64,000 bases of DNA from Clostridium sp. C8-1-8 (GCF_009928445.1 NZ_JAABNO010000018.1:50058-114057), one strand, 5' to 3'; numbered from the stretch's first letter, positions 43,343-53,556 are shown. Notes: generated from the letters alone by a model not told the origin. A program made the numbers and translations.

Positions 43343-45823
43343 ATGGGATATGATGTTTTTGACTTACAAGCTACGGTAGACTTACGCGATACAGTAACAG
43401 ATAGACTAAAGCAAATACAAGCTGAAGCTCAGAATACTGATAGCAAATTAAATAGTTTAAGTGATAGGTTTTCTAAGTTTGGAGAAAAACTAACATCTTT
43501 AGGTGAAAGTTTAACTAAAAAATTAACATTGCCCCTTGCAGCGGCTGGTGTTGGCATAATAAAGTTAGCTGATGTTGCGAGCAATCTGGGAGAAGCCCAA
43601 AATGTTGTAGAAAACACATTTAAAAAGTCTTCAAAAGCGATAGAAGATTGGACAAAAACTACAGCTACTAGTGCTGGTATCTCGCAAACTGCTTCAACTC
43701 AATGGGTTGGCTTCATGGGAGCAATGCTTAAATCAAGTGGTGTTACAGAGCAATCCGCTGGCGATATGTCTAAGAAATTAGTACAGCTTACTGGAGATAT
43801 GAGTTCTTTTTACAATGTATCTACTAATGATATGTGGGAAAAGATTCGTTCTGGTATATCTGGAGAAACAGAACCGCTAAAACAATTAGGGATTAATATG
43901 TCTGTTGCGAATTTACAAGCTTATGCCTTATCTACTGGAATTAAGAAGCAATATAAGGAAATGAGCCAAGCTGAGCAAACAACGTTAAGATATAATTATT
44001 TGCTTAGTGTAACTAAAGATGCACAAGGAGACTTTGGAAGAACTTTAGACAGTTCTTTTGCTAACCAAAGCAGAGTAGCAAAATTAAATTTAGAAAACTT
44101 AGCAACAACTATTGGTAGCAAGTTCTTACCATCTGTTTTAGAAGGTACAAAAGGATTAAATAGCTATGCTGTTGCTTTAAATAAAGCTCTTAGTGGAGAA
44201 AATCAATCAGCAACATTAGGTGGATTTATAAATAATATTGCAAATGGGATATCTAAACTTACACCAGACAAAATAGCTACTTTAGGTAAGCTTGGATTAG
44301 GTTTGGCAGCAGTCGGGCCCGCCCTAATTGGACTTGGCAAGGGAACACAAGTAATAATGGCGTTAGATAAAGGATTAACTAGTGGTATAGGATCATTAGG
44401 TAAGTTTGCTGGTAGTGCAGTTGGTAAATTTGGAGAAGCTAAGAATGCTATTGGTGGATTTACAACTAAGTTGAATCCTTTGGGTCAATTGATTGGTAGT
44501 AGATTAACTCCTATTACTGGAGTCTTTAATAATCTAAGCAATGGCTTTACTGGATTTCTAGGACGAGTTGGTGGTATTATACCTGAATTTTTAACTAATA
44601 CATTTACAAGAGTAACAGGAGTTTTAGGTACATTAGGGGGAACTGCTGTAACAGGACTTAGCAATGTTATTGGAATAGCTATGAAGTTAATTGCTCCAGC
44701 GGCAGTAATTGGACTTTTGCTTATTGGATTAGGGTTAGCGCACCAGCAGTTAGGTACTCAATTGGATGCAACAATAGCTAGTATTACAGCTAAAGCACCG
44801 ACTGTTATAAACAATTTTATAAATGGATTAGTTGCTAAAATACCTGAGTTGATGAAGACTGGTACTGATTTATTAATGAAGATACTAGAAGCGATTATAG
44901 CATCGGCACCAGCCTTAATAAATGGAGCAGCGACTTTAATAACATCCTTAGTAAATGGAGTAAGTCAAAACTTACCTAGATTAATTCCTATGGTATTGGA
45001 TTTGATTCAAACTATCCTAATTGCTATAGTAAACAACCTACCACAGATTATAATGGCTGGATTAAATTTATTAGTAGCATTAGTACAAGGGATTAGTAAC
45101 AACACAGATAAAATTGTAAATACAATAACTAATATAATAATTAAACTAGTACAAGTTATAGCTCAGAATTTACCTGCTATTATAGAAGCTGGCATTAAGA
45201 TACTTGTTGCTTTAATTCAAGGTTTGAGTAGAGCTATTCCTCAGCTAATCGCATCTTTACCTCAGATATTTTCTGCTATTTGGAATGGACTAAAAGGAAT
45301 GGACTGGGGGAGTATTGGTAGAAATATTATAGATGGTATTATACAAGGAGTTAAGGCTATGGCTAGTGGTTTAGCTAATAGTGTTAAGAATGTAGCTGGT
45401 GGAGCTTTAAGTGCTGTTAAAAGTTTTCTAGGAATACACTCTCCTTCCCGTAAATTTAGGGATGAAATAGGACAATATATACCTGCTGGTATAGCTGTTG
45501 GTATATCAGAAAATGGTGATGTAATTAATGATCAGTTAAAGCAACTTAGTGACGATATGAAGTTTGACACTGATTTAAATACAAGGATAAATGCTAGTAG
45601 CAATCTAACCCTAAGCAGTAACGTAAAACCGGTTAAAGCTAATAGTACAATTACAAAAGATAGAAAGAATGACACTGCAAGAGATAATGCACAAAAAGAT
45701 AATCAACAAATAATACATGTGCATTTAAATGTAGATGGAAGAGAGTTAGCTCACGTAGTAGCCGAAAACCAAGATATATTAGATAGATATAATAGCAATG
45801 ATTTAGGAGGTGTTTTTGCATAA
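43343..45823 (+). CDS. Tape measure protein
   Basis: About 826 residues. N-terminal coiled coil, a central region with repeated hydrophobic helices (about 440-640, e.g. IMAGLNLLVALVQGIS) and a C-terminal IHSPSRKFRDEIGQYIPAGI motif typical of phage tape measures. It sets tail length. ATG 43343 is nine bases after GGGGGTGA; GTG 43331 is inside that site. The stop overlaps the Dit start. Confidence 0.88.
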   Translation: MGYDVFDLQATVDLRDTVTDRLKQIQAEAQNTDSKLNSLSDRFSKFGEKLTSLGESLTKKLTLPLAAAGVGIIKLADVASNLGEAQNVVENTFKKSSKAIEDWTKTTATSAGISQTASTQWVGFMGAMLKSSGVTEQSAGDMSKKLVQLTGDMSSFYNVSTNDMWEKIRSGISGETEPLKQLGINMSVANLQAYALSTGIKKQYKEMSQAEQTTLRYNYLLSVTKDAQGDFGRTLDSSFANQSRVAKLNLENLATTIGSKFLPSVLEGTKGLNSYAVALNKALSGENQSATLGGFINNIANGISKLTPDKIATLGKLGLGLAAVGPALIGLGKGTQVIMALDKGLTSGIGSLGKFAGSAVGKFGEAKNAIGGFTTKLNPLGQLIGSRLTPITGVFNNLSNGFTGFLGRVGGIIPEFLTNTFTRVTGVLGTLGGTAVTGLSNVIGIAMKLIAPAAVIGLLLIGLGLAHQQLGTQLDATIASITAKAPTVINNFINGLVAKIPELMKTGTDLLMKILEAIIASAPALINGAATLITSLVNGVSQNLPRLIPMVLDLIQTILIAIVNNLPQIIMAGLNLLVALVQGISNNTDKIVNTITNIIIKLVQVIAQNLPAIIEAGIKILVALIQGLSRAIPQLIASLPQIFSAIWNGLKGMDWGSIGRNIIDGIIQGVKAMASGLANSVKNVAGGALSAVKSFLGIHSPSRKFRDEIGQYIPAGIAVGISENGDVINDQLKQLSDDMKFDTDLNTRINASSNLTLSSNVKPVKANSTITKDRKNDTARDNAQKDNQQIIHVHLNVDGRELAHVVAENQDILDRYNSNDLGGVFA

Positions 45824-46539
45824 TGGTAAATAGCTTATATTTTAATAATAAGGATAGTTGGAAGGACTTAGATTTACTTTTTGTAGAGACTCCTTCTATT
45901 CCTATTAGTCTGGAAAATGTTGAAAACATAGAAGTTGACGGAAGAAACGGTACATTGACGAGAAAGTTAGGAACTTATAAAGATAAGGTTATTCCAATTA
46001 AGTTTAGATTGAATACTAAGGATGAACTATACTATAACAGAATACAAGAAATTGAAGAGTGGATGAATGTTGTAGAAGATAAAACAATGATATTTAGCTT
46101 TTATAATGAGAGAAAATTAATAGTAAAGAGTATACAAGCAACGGATATAAAAAGACAACTAGAGTGGTATGGAGAATTTGAGATTACATTTACATATGAA
46201 CCTTTTAGTTATCCTCTGTATGAGGATAGTTTTGAAACTACAGATAAGATATTTAAGGTTTATAACACAGGAAATATCTATTGTGAACCTTACTATAAAC
46301 TTACTGGCAACGGGGATATAACTATTAAAGTTAATAATAATAACATAACCATAACAGGTGTTAGTGGATACATAGAACTAGATAGCAATTTATACTTATG
46401 CTGGAAAGATATTTATAATTACACGAATAATATGACTGGTAAATTTGAATTTTTGCATCTACAGAAAGGTGAAAATAATATAGAAATAACTGGTGATGTA
46501 AGTAAAATAGAGATTAATTTGAGGACAAGGTATAGATAA
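45823..46539 (+). CDS. Distal tail protein (Dit)
   Basis: 238 residues. The start MVNSLYFNNKDSWKDLDLLF and a PSIPISLENVENIEVDGRNG, then LTRKLGTYKDK pattern match the siphovirus Dit/Sipho_tail family. Start overlaps the tape measure stop. A hairpin GACAAG...CTTGTC with T6 (46524-46556) follows and ends this transcript. Confidence 0.82.
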   Translation: MVNSLYFNNKDSWKDLDLLFVETPSIPISLENVENIEVDGRNGTLTRKLGTYKDKVIPIKFRLNTKDELYYNRIQEIEEWMNVVEDKTMIFSFYNERKLIVKSIQATDIKRQLEWYGEFEITFTYEPFSYPLYEDSFETTDKIFKVYNTGNIYCEPYYKLTGNGDITIKVNNNNITITGVSGYIELDSNLYLCWKDIYNYTNNMTGKFEFLHLQKGENNIEITGDVSKIEINLRTRYR

Positions 46540-46556
46540 TATATCTTGTCTTTTTT
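46524..46556 (+). terminator. Terminator after Dit
   Basis: GACAAGGTATA/TATATCTTGTC stem, T6; marks the left side of the block inserted between Dit and Tal. Confidence 0.85.
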
Positions 46557-46577
46557 ATTACAAGGAGATGATATGAT

Positions 46578-49517
46578 TTGAATATAACTAGGAAAATAAT
46601 ATTCGATTTGAATAATGAAATATATACAAGAATAGACGCAAAACAAAACGATATAAAAAGTAGATACATAGAATTTACACTAACGAATAATGGAGTAGCA
46701 GTAGATTTAACTGGACATACAGTAAAGATATTTGCTTTAAAAGTTGATAATACTATCATTTTTAATAATGTACAAATAACAGATGCAACAAACGGTAAGG
46801 TATTAGTAGAATTGACATCTCAAGCCTTAGCAGTTGTAGGAGAATTACAATGTGAGTTGGATATTTACGGAACAGACAATAGCGTACTAAGTAGTAAGGT
46901 GTTTATGATTAATGTACTTGCAAGCATAAGAAATGATAGTGCAATAGAGAGCACAAATGAATTTACAGCACTAACCGAAGGAATAACCAAGTTAAACGGA
47001 TGGGATCAGCAGTTTCAAGGCAAGTATGATGGGTTAAATGCTGAATATGCTAGTCAACTAACATCAAATACAAATAAAATAGGCAATTTATCTGCGAATG
47101 GAATAACAGAATCAAGTCTTTCTGAAGCTATAAAAAATAACAGAACGCAATTGGCATCACATACAACACAATTAGCAGATAAACAGACTCAAATTAATAG
47201 TTTAAATACAAGCATAGCCAATAATGCTAACGCTATATCAGTACATACAAATCAAATACAATCATTAGCAAGTGGAAGTCCAGCTAATGTATTTTTAACT
47301 TTGACCGCTTTGCAATCTGATGCAAATGCAAACACTACTTCTGGTAAAACAAAAACATATGTAATTTCGGCAGATGGTGGTTGGTATTATTGGAATGGAA
47401 GCACATGGACTAGAGGTGGAACTTACCAAAGTACGGGAATTGCATTTAACTCAGTTAATGAGGCTATGACAACTTTTATAAATTCATATTATAATATGTA
47501 TAATGATTCAAGTATAACTACAGGATATTATAGTTTAAGTGGCTCTGCTATAATTTCTAATAGTGGTGGAAGCAATTTATCAAAACACGCTGCGATACAT
47601 TTAAAAGCTAATACTACATATAGTATTAGCCGACAGACAAGTGGATATTGTTATCTTGGAGATGCAAGTATGAACTGGATTTCAACATTATCGTTTTCAA
47701 CAAGTGGAGGTTCTTTTACAACCACACAAGAATGTTATTTATATTTCACAGTTAACACTTCACTTTCACATAGTACTATAATGATAGTTGAAGGTTCATT
47801 ACCTTCTACATTTCAATCATATGGCGTTGTTTATAAAAGAGATATAAGCAACTTGCTTAACTATGTTACACAAACGCAATTATCAAACTATCAACCCAAT
47901 GACGGTTCTATAACAGAAGCAAAAACATCTTTTGTGAAAACATATTATAATATGTATAATGATGCTGCTTTAGTAAACGACAATTACTACACATGCCCTA
48001 GCACTACTATTGTTAATAGCAGTGGAACTGGAACAAACTTAGGAAATTTTCCAGCTATAAAACTAAAGGCAAATACGACATATTCATTAAGCAAATATCA
48101 GGGAACATATACTTTTATAGGTGATTCAAATGGTAATAAAATTGCAAAGCTATCAGATATTATTACTAATGGTAGTTTTACAACAACGCAGGATTGCTGT
48201 CTATATTTGACAATAGCAACAAATTTATCTCATAATACAATTATGTTGGTAGAAGGAACCTTACCTTCTACATTTCAGCCTTATAATGTGGTATATAAAA
48301 GAAAAATTGATAACCTCACTGATTATGCTTCTGCACAAGATCTTCAAGGTTATGCGACTGGTTCTGGATTGGTAAAATATACAGAGATTCATGTAAAACA
48401 AGATGGTACAGGGAATTTTACAACTATCTCATCTGCTATTGCATCGTTGACAGATCAGACTGTAAATAATCAAGTAAATGTATATATTCATGATGGTGTT
48501 TATAACGAGAATATTTCTGGATATATTCCAAATTACGTTAATCTTATTGGCTATAGTGGGGTAAGAGAAAATGTTGTAATTAACGGTTCATTACCTAATA
48601 CTGCAAATGATACAGATATAACAAACATATCAACTATCAATCTACAACAGTCAAATACAATTAAAAATTTAACCATAACGGCAAGAAATATGAGATACGT
48701 AATACACTCAGAGTCGGCGAACTTTTATAAAGATTGGACGCAAATAGTTGACAATTGTTATTTAGAACATTATGGAAACCAAGATGTTATTAATTATAGA
48801 ATTGCAAATAATCTAGACTATAGTGGAGTATGGACATCCCCAGGAGCGTGGATTGAAGGTGCCTCTAGTGGTTCTTATGCTAAATTCACAAGATGTAAGT
48901 TTGTTGCAAATGCTGCTGGTGGGGCTGCATGGAGCGTTCATAATAATACTGGATTTACGAAACCAATGCTTCATATTTTGGAAGATTGTGAATTAGTCTC
49001 TAAACAATATGGTTCTGTAAGATGTGAGGGGCTTAATAGTATTCAAAATGACAAGGTTTATATTAAAAACTGTTTTCTTGATGGAAATATATATTGTACA
49101 AACGCTTTAACAATTCAATGTATAGTTAGCGGTTCAACTCAAGTACCAAGTAGTACAACAACATATTTTGCAACAAATTCATCAGCATTATATACAGAAT
49201 ATACAAAGCACTTACTGAATAATACTGGAGCAGTTATCCCTGCTGGAACATTGGTGTGTTTCGATGGAGATATTACAAAAATTCGTAAAATGTTGAATAC
49301 AGATAGTGCTAATATATTTGCTGGTTATACAATTGGGGATACAGCAACGGGCAATTATGCCACAGTTATCACAAATGGATATTATCGATATACTACAGAT
49401 TTAACATTTGGTATACAGTACGGCGTAGATAACGGAGCACTATCTGCAAGTGCAACAAATAAAATTGGCATGAGTGTTGGTGGAGGTTTTGTTAAGGTAA
49501 AAAATCCAATGAGTTAA
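46578..49517 (+). CDS. Tail fibre/baseplate protein with BppU-like head and beta-helix
   Basis: 979 residues from TTG after AAGGAGATGAT. Residues about 1-125 look like the BppU baseplate-upper domain (IEFTLTNNGVAVDLTGHTVK). A coiled-coil shaft follows (about 140-240), then two tandem copies of a domain of about 140 residues, each with YYNMYND, LKANTTYS, FTTTQ and EGxLPSTFQ, then a pectate-lyase-like parallel beta-helix (VKQDGTGNFTTISSAIASL). Likely receptor-binding or capsule-degrading tail fibre. Confidence 0.78.
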   Translation: MNITRKIIFDLNNEIYTRIDAKQNDIKSRYIEFTLTNNGVAVDLTGHTVKIFALKVDNTIIFNNVQITDATNGKVLVELTSQALAVVGELQCELDIYGTDNSVLSSKVFMINVLASIRNDSAIESTNEFTALTEGITKLNGWDQQFQGKYDGLNAEYASQLTSNTNKIGNLSANGITESSLSEAIKNNRTQLASHTTQLADKQTQINSLNTSIANNANAISVHTNQIQSLASGSPANVFLTLTALQSDANANTTSGKTKTYVISADGGWYYWNGSTWTRGGTYQSTGIAFNSVNEAMTTFINSYYNMYNDSSITTGYYSLSGSAIISNSGGSNLSKHAAIHLKANTTYSISRQTSGYCYLGDASMNWISTLSFSTSGGSFTTTQECYLYFTVNTSLSHSTIMIVEGSLPSTFQSYGVVYKRDISNLLNYVTQTQLSNYQPNDGSITEAKTSFVKTYYNMYNDAALVNDNYYTCPSTTIVNSSGTGTNLGNFPAIKLKANTTYSLSKYQGTYTFIGDSNGNKIAKLSDIITNGSFTTTQDCCLYLTIATNLSHNTIMLVEGTLPSTFQPYNVVYKRKIDNLTDYASAQDLQGYATGSGLVKYTEIHVKQDGTGNFTTISSAIASLTDQTVNNQVNVYIHDGVYNENISGYIPNYVNLIGYSGVRENVVINGSLPNTANDTDITNISTINLQQSNTIKNLTITARNMRYVIHSESANFYKDWTQIVDNCYLEHYGNQDVINYRIANNLDYSGVWTSPGAWIEGASSGSYAKFTRCKFVANAAGGAAWSVHNNTGFTKPMLHILEDCELVSKQYGSVRCEGLNSIQNDKVYIKNCFLDGNIYCTNALTIQCIVSGSTQVPSSTTTYFATNSSALYTEYTKHLLNNTGAVIPAGTLVCFDGDITKIRKMLNTDSANIFAGYTIGDTATGNYATVITNGYYRYTTDLTFGIQYGVDNGALSASATNKIGMSVGGGFVKVKNPMS

Positions 49518-49722
49518 TTTATACTAGAAAAATATTACGACATAACCACCCAATATAAAACAGATATTTTATGATAAGATTTTAGAAAATTGATTTTGAA
49601 AACAGTAGTAAAACAGAGTATTAAAGAGATTCAGAGAGTTTGAAATTGTAAGTTTTGCAGTTTTGAACTCTTTGTTACTTAGATACAAATTTCTTCATTC
49701 TCTTACAATATATTTAATTATA

Positions 49723-49738
49723 TTACATATTGTGGTAT
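49723..49738 (+). promoter_or_regulatory. Extended -10 promoter of the second PemK gene
   Basis: TGTGGTATAAT, with TATAAT at 49733-49738, in a very AT-rich stretch; no clear -35. It gives this gene its own promoter inside the tail module. Confidence 0.55.
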
Positions 49739-49771
49739 AATGGACAAGTATTTGTGAGAGGAGTGAGGGAG

Positions 49772-50572
49772 ATGGAGGAAGATTCCATTGAAACAAAGAA
49801 AACAACAGATATCTGTGATATAGAAACTGAGCTTTCAGAACATGAAATTGTAGAGCTTTCTGAAACGGAATCGACAACAAAAGTAAGAACAATCACAGAC
49901 GTTTATAGCCAGCTTGGAAATACCATAAAATCCATAAGTAAATATACCGAACACATGGATATATCTAATACAAAAAGTCTAAAACAAACATATAATTTTT
50001 TATCTTGGACTACAATAAAGATAGATATGATATTAAAAGAAAATGATATAAAAATTCCTAAAAATATTATACCATCAACCATAAACAGTTATGTATATAA
50101 AAAACTTAAATTAGATATTCAAAAACTTATTGAAAAATTATATGTTAAAATTAAAATTTCTGATGCGGATTTTATGTATAAGCTTGATGTAAATAAAGAA
50201 ATTTTAGAATCTGAAGTAAAGAGTTTGGCAGAAGCTTTAGTACTAAAACGAGGATCTGTAATTTGGGTTGAATTTGGCTTTAATATAGGTCATGAATTTG
50301 GTGGTAAGCATCCTGCTTTAATCTTAAAAAATATATCTGATGGCTTTGTAGTAGCACCTTTATCAAGTAAAAAACCTAAAGAAATAAAAGATTATCATGT
50401 AAAAGTAAATAGAGTTGATAATTTTACAGTAAAAAAATCCAGATGGATTAATATTCATAGAATAGTGCCAATAAGTATGGCAAGAGTAGATTTTGATTCT
50501 ACCATAGGTAAGGTTCGTGGAGAAATATTAGATTCTATATCAACAGCTATTAAAAAATGTGGTATAAAATAG
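49772..50572 (+). CDS. PemK/MazF-like protein with N-terminal helical region
   Basis: About 266 residues. The N-terminal 155 residues are charged and helical; residues about 158-266 form a PemK/MazF domain: KRGSVIWVEFGFNIGHEFGG followed by KHPALILKN, VVAPLSSKK, RWINIHRIVPIS and VDFDSTIGKVRGEIL. No separate antitoxin gene is adjacent, so the N-terminal part may be inhibitory. ATG 49772 follows GAGGAGTGAGGG. It has its own promoter inside the late tail region, as expected for cargo expressed in the lysogen. Confidence 0.75.
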   Translation: MEEDSIETKKTTDICDIETELSEHEIVELSETESTTKVRTITDVYSQLGNTIKSISKYTEHMDISNTKSLKQTYNFLSWTTIKIDMILKENDIKIPKNIIPSTINSYVYKKLKLDIQKLIEKLYVKIKISDADFMYKLDVNKEILESEVKSLAEALVLKRGSVIWVEFGFNIGHEFGGKHPALILKNISDGFVVAPLSSKKPKEIKDYHVKVNRVDNFTVKKSRWINIHRIVPISMARVDFDSTIGKVRGEILDSISTAIKKCGIK

Positions 50573-50582
50573 TAAAAAACTA

Positions 50583-50611
50583 TTGCATAAATTTTAGATA
50601 CATGATATTAT
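50583..50611 (+). promoter_or_regulatory. Promoter of a candidate small RNA
   Basis: TTGCAT (50583-50588), 17 bases, TATTAT (50606-50611). The 14-base perfect palindrome GATATTATAATATC overlaps the -10 and could be an operator. Confidence 0.7.
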
Positions 50612-50617
50612 AATATC

Positions 50618-50735
50618 ATAATGATGTTTGATCGAGTTCCTAGTTGAACTCATAATATAATAAAATGTGATAGATGACTTCTTGTACAGAAGACATCGGT
50701 ATAAGCCTGTTGGATTTTTCAATGGGCTTTTTACT
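50618..50735 (+). ncRNA. Candidate prophage small RNA, about 115 bases
   Basis: Starts just after the promoter and ends at a strong terminator (AAGCCTGTTG/CAATGGGCTT, 10 pairs with two G-U, then T5; 50703-50733). Two more hairpins lie inside: GAGTTC/GAACTC (about 50634-50651) and GATGACTTCT/AGAAGACATC (about 50671-50695). No ORF with a ribosome site. A second terminator (AAGACTCTG/CAGAGTCTT, T6) follows at 50768-50798. Confidence 0.55.
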
Positions 50736-50767
50736 ATATATAATAATTTTATAAAATATACATATCA

Positions 50768-50798
50768 AAAGACTCTGATTAATTTCAGAGTCTTTTTT
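50768..50798 (+). terminator. Terminator
   Basis: AAAGACTCTG/CAGAGTCTTT stem and T run; backs up the small RNA terminator. Confidence 0.85.
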
Positions 50799-50896
50799 AA
50801 TGCTATGAAATAAAAGTTTTATGGTAGAAAAACACAACCATTTCATTTAAAATATAATATTGGTTTTAATATAATTAAAAATATTATTAAAAACGA

Positions 50897-50925
50897 TTGA
50901 AAAACATGTATATTCTTAATATAAT
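50897..50925 (+). promoter_or_regulatory. Sigma-A promoter of the membrane protein gene
   Basis: TTGAAA (50897-50902), 17 bases, perfect TATAAT (50920-50925). A cargo-type promoter within the tail module. Confidence 0.8.
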
Positions 50926-50986
50926 TATATATATTGGTAATACTTATTTAAATTTAATAGAATTTTAATAGATAAGGGGGAAATAT

Positions 50987-51367
50987 ATGAATAAAACAAG
51001 TTCGTTTAGCTATTTTATTTTACACCAACATTTGGAGTTTTGGGCAAGTCTTATATTCACATTCATTATTATAGCTTTTATCTTTTTATTGGCTTTAACT
51101 TTGAAATTAAAAATGGATATCAATAAGTCTCTTAAAGTTTCTGGAATAATATCTTTAGTTATAATTATAGTTATAAGCATAGTATTACATAATTGCTATA
51201 ATGATTATCAAAAACGAATTGCTGATTCTTCAAATGCAGAACTTGGCGATCTTAAAGAGTACTTTAATGATCTCAATCCATCTAAAAGTATTGATAAAGC
51301 AATATTGGGATATTTCCATGTTGATTATAATAAAGCTAATAGCTTGAATTCTGTAGATGATAATTAA
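50987..51367 (+). CDS. Two-pass membrane protein (prophage cargo)
   Basis: 126 residues with hydrophobic segments at about 19-40 and 50-68, then a soluble acidic C-terminal 55 residues. GGGGGA ribosome site and its own consensus promoter. Family not recognised. Isolated between Dit and Tal with independent terminators (51442-51474 follows), it is likely expressed in the lysogen. Confidence 0.7.
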   Translation: MNKTSSFSYFILHQHLEFWASLIFTFIIIAFIFLLALTLKLKMDINKSLKVSGIISLVIIIVISIVLHNCYNDYQKRIADSSNAELGDLKEYFNDLNPSKSIDKAILGYFHVDYNKANSLNSVDDN

Positions 51368-51441
51368 TTTAGGAAGTAATAAGTTAATAATATTTTTTGA
51401 AAATTGATGAATACAGGTAGAAAAATATTGCAATCAAAATT

Positions 51442-51474
51442 AAGAACTTAGAGTAAAATCTAGGTTCTTTTTTT
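51442..51474 (+). terminator. Terminator before Tal
   Basis: AAGAACTTAGA/TCTAGGTTCTT stem with one G-U, then T7. Confidence 0.85.
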
Positions 51475-51508
51475 ATGTCTAAAAATAAATAGAAGATGAG
51501 GTGATATA

Positions 51509-53545
51509 TTGATAAATATTTATGATAAATTGGCAAATAAAAATACGGTGATTAATACAAATGGATTAGCAGTACTTGACACCATATGCTTAAATGCAAG
51601 AATAACTGAGAAAATGAACGGGGAGTATGGATTAAATGCAACATTTATAATAGATCAAGAACATAATAGACATGAGTATATAGAGCAAGAAACTATTATT
51701 AAATGTGGTGATATATATGGAGATGAAGTATTTAGAATTGCCAAGTTGACTAAGACATTAAATGGTAGGATAGAAATTTATGCTAGGCATATAACATATG
51801 ATACCAATGATATGTGGCTTGAAGATGTAAGACCAACAGGACAAAATGGATATCACTTCTTAGATTGGTTATTTACTCATACCACTAATCCTAACTCGGA
51901 TTTTACTTATAATAGTAATATTACAAATGAAGGTACAAGCTATTTTTTAAATAAAAGTATTTATAATGCTATTTTTGATTCCGATAATAGTTTCTTAAAT
52001 ACTCTAGGTGGAGAAGTAGCTAGAAGACAATATAATATTACTATTAATAATCAGATAGGTTATGACAATGGAGTAAGCATAAGAAGTAGAAAGAATTTAA
52101 CTGGGTTTGAAGCTTACACTGATATAGATACAGTGATTACTAGAATATATCCAAAGGGCAATAATGGGCTAACTATTGATGCTAAATATATTGATTCGCC
52201 TTACATCAGCAATTACTCAAAGATCAAGTCTGCTGAAATTCAATTTAATATTGGAGTAGATGAAGAAAATGGGATAACTGAAGCAATAGCAAAGCAAAGA
52301 TTACTTGAAGAAGCGCAAAAGAAATTTAGTGTAGATAAGGTTGATATATTAAAAGCTCAATATAAAATTAATTTTGTTGAACTTAGTAAAACAGAGGAAT
52401 ATAAGAATTATGCAGTACTAGAGAGAATAAACCTAGGTGACTTTGTAAATGTGTACGAAGAAAACTTTGATATAAACATTAAGGTTAGAGCAGTAGAAAG
52501 ATACTGGAATGTATTAAGACAGGAGCATACTAGTATTACACTAAGCAACTATGCAGTTCAAAGTAATATAGCTACAATAAATAAAGTTATAAATACTATA
52601 AATCAGTTCAAAGATCCTCAAAGTGGTTTCCTATCTCAAGCATATGAACAAATGAAATCTGGTTTAAGTAATAGCTATGTTGTTTGTAAACAGAATGAAA
52701 TACTTGCTATGAATACTAAGGATAAAGCTACCGCAACCGAAGGGTTACAACTAACTAAGGATGGACTTTTAGGATATTCTAATGGTTTTAATAATCCTCC
52801 CAATGTTGCTATTATGATTGATGGTACTATAAATGGTAATATGGTTAGAACTGGAGTAATACAATCTCTTGATGGCACATTTAGGCTAGATTTAGGTGGT
52901 GGAAGTCTTACAACATATGATTACAACGGTAAAAAAGCTATTAAAATGGTAAATCAAATTATAAAATTCTTTAATTTTAATAGTGCTGAAAACGAAGAAG
53001 TTGGAAGAGTAACAAGTGGATATTATAACACAGACACAAGCAAAAGTGGAATTGCTATAATGGCACCTTCTGAAAAATTTATTGCTATATCTAAAATTAC
53101 AGGAACTCTACCAACAGGACAAAACACAAGTGAAGATTATGTTGAGTTCGACATGGGAGCGCTGGGAAATGCTTATCCAATAACTTTGTATAAAGATGTT
53201 TCTGCTAAAGGGGATTTCTTGCACAAAGTAGGTGATAAATACTATTATGCTGCTACTAATGTCCAATGGGGAAATGTGTGGATAACTACCAATCAAGAAG
53301 TAAGGATTAATTTGGATGATGCTTTTAATAATTGTAGCTTTAAAACAATAAAAGTAAGTATTATAGGCACATACAGAAATAGCTACAACGCTCTAGGAGA
53401 ATTTTATTTGAATAGTTATTACATAGAGAATAATCAGCTTGTGCTTAAAGGTGGAGTAACCCATAAATTAGTACAAAATGGAAGTGATACTTGGGTTACA
53501 GATGGACAAATAAATGTGCACTGGATGGTTATAGGTCAAAAGTAG
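51509..53545 (+). CDS. Tail-associated protein (Tal, gp44-like prophage tail protein)
   Basis: 678 residues from TTG after GAGGTGAT. The first about 350 residues match the prophage-tail hub family (MINIYDKLANKNTVINTNGL, then DIDTVITRIYPKG), and the rest is a C-terminal extension with LTKDGLLGYSNGF and beta-rich repeats. It forms the tail tip in the family. It is displaced from Dit by the cargo block. Confidence 0.8.
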   Translation: MINIYDKLANKNTVINTNGLAVLDTICLNARITEKMNGEYGLNATFIIDQEHNRHEYIEQETIIKCGDIYGDEVFRIAKLTKTLNGRIEIYARHITYDTNDMWLEDVRPTGQNGYHFLDWLFTHTTNPNSDFTYNSNITNEGTSYFLNKSIYNAIFDSDNSFLNTLGGEVARRQYNITINNQIGYDNGVSIRSRKNLTGFEAYTDIDTVITRIYPKGNNGLTIDAKYIDSPYISNYSKIKSAEIQFNIGVDEENGITEAIAKQRLLEEAQKKFSVDKVDILKAQYKINFVELSKTEEYKNYAVLERINLGDFVNVYEENFDINIKVRAVERYWNVLRQEHTSITLSNYAVQSNIATINKVINTINQFKDPQSGFLSQAYEQMKSGLSNSYVVCKQNEILAMNTKDKATATEGLQLTKDGLLGYSNGFNNPPNVAIMIDGTINGNMVRTGVIQSLDGTFRLDLGGGSLTTYDYNGKKAIKMVNQIIKFFNFNSAENEEVGRVTSGYYNTDTSKSGIAIMAPSEKFIAISKITGTLPTGQNTSEDYVEFDMGALGNAYPITLYKDVSAKGDFLHKVGDKYYYAATNVQWGNVWITTNQEVRINLDDAFNNCSFKTIKVSIIGTYRNSYNALGEFYLNSYYIENNQLVLKGGVTHKLVQNGSDTWVTDGQINVHWMVIGQK

Positions 53546-53556
53546 GAGGGGAGAAC

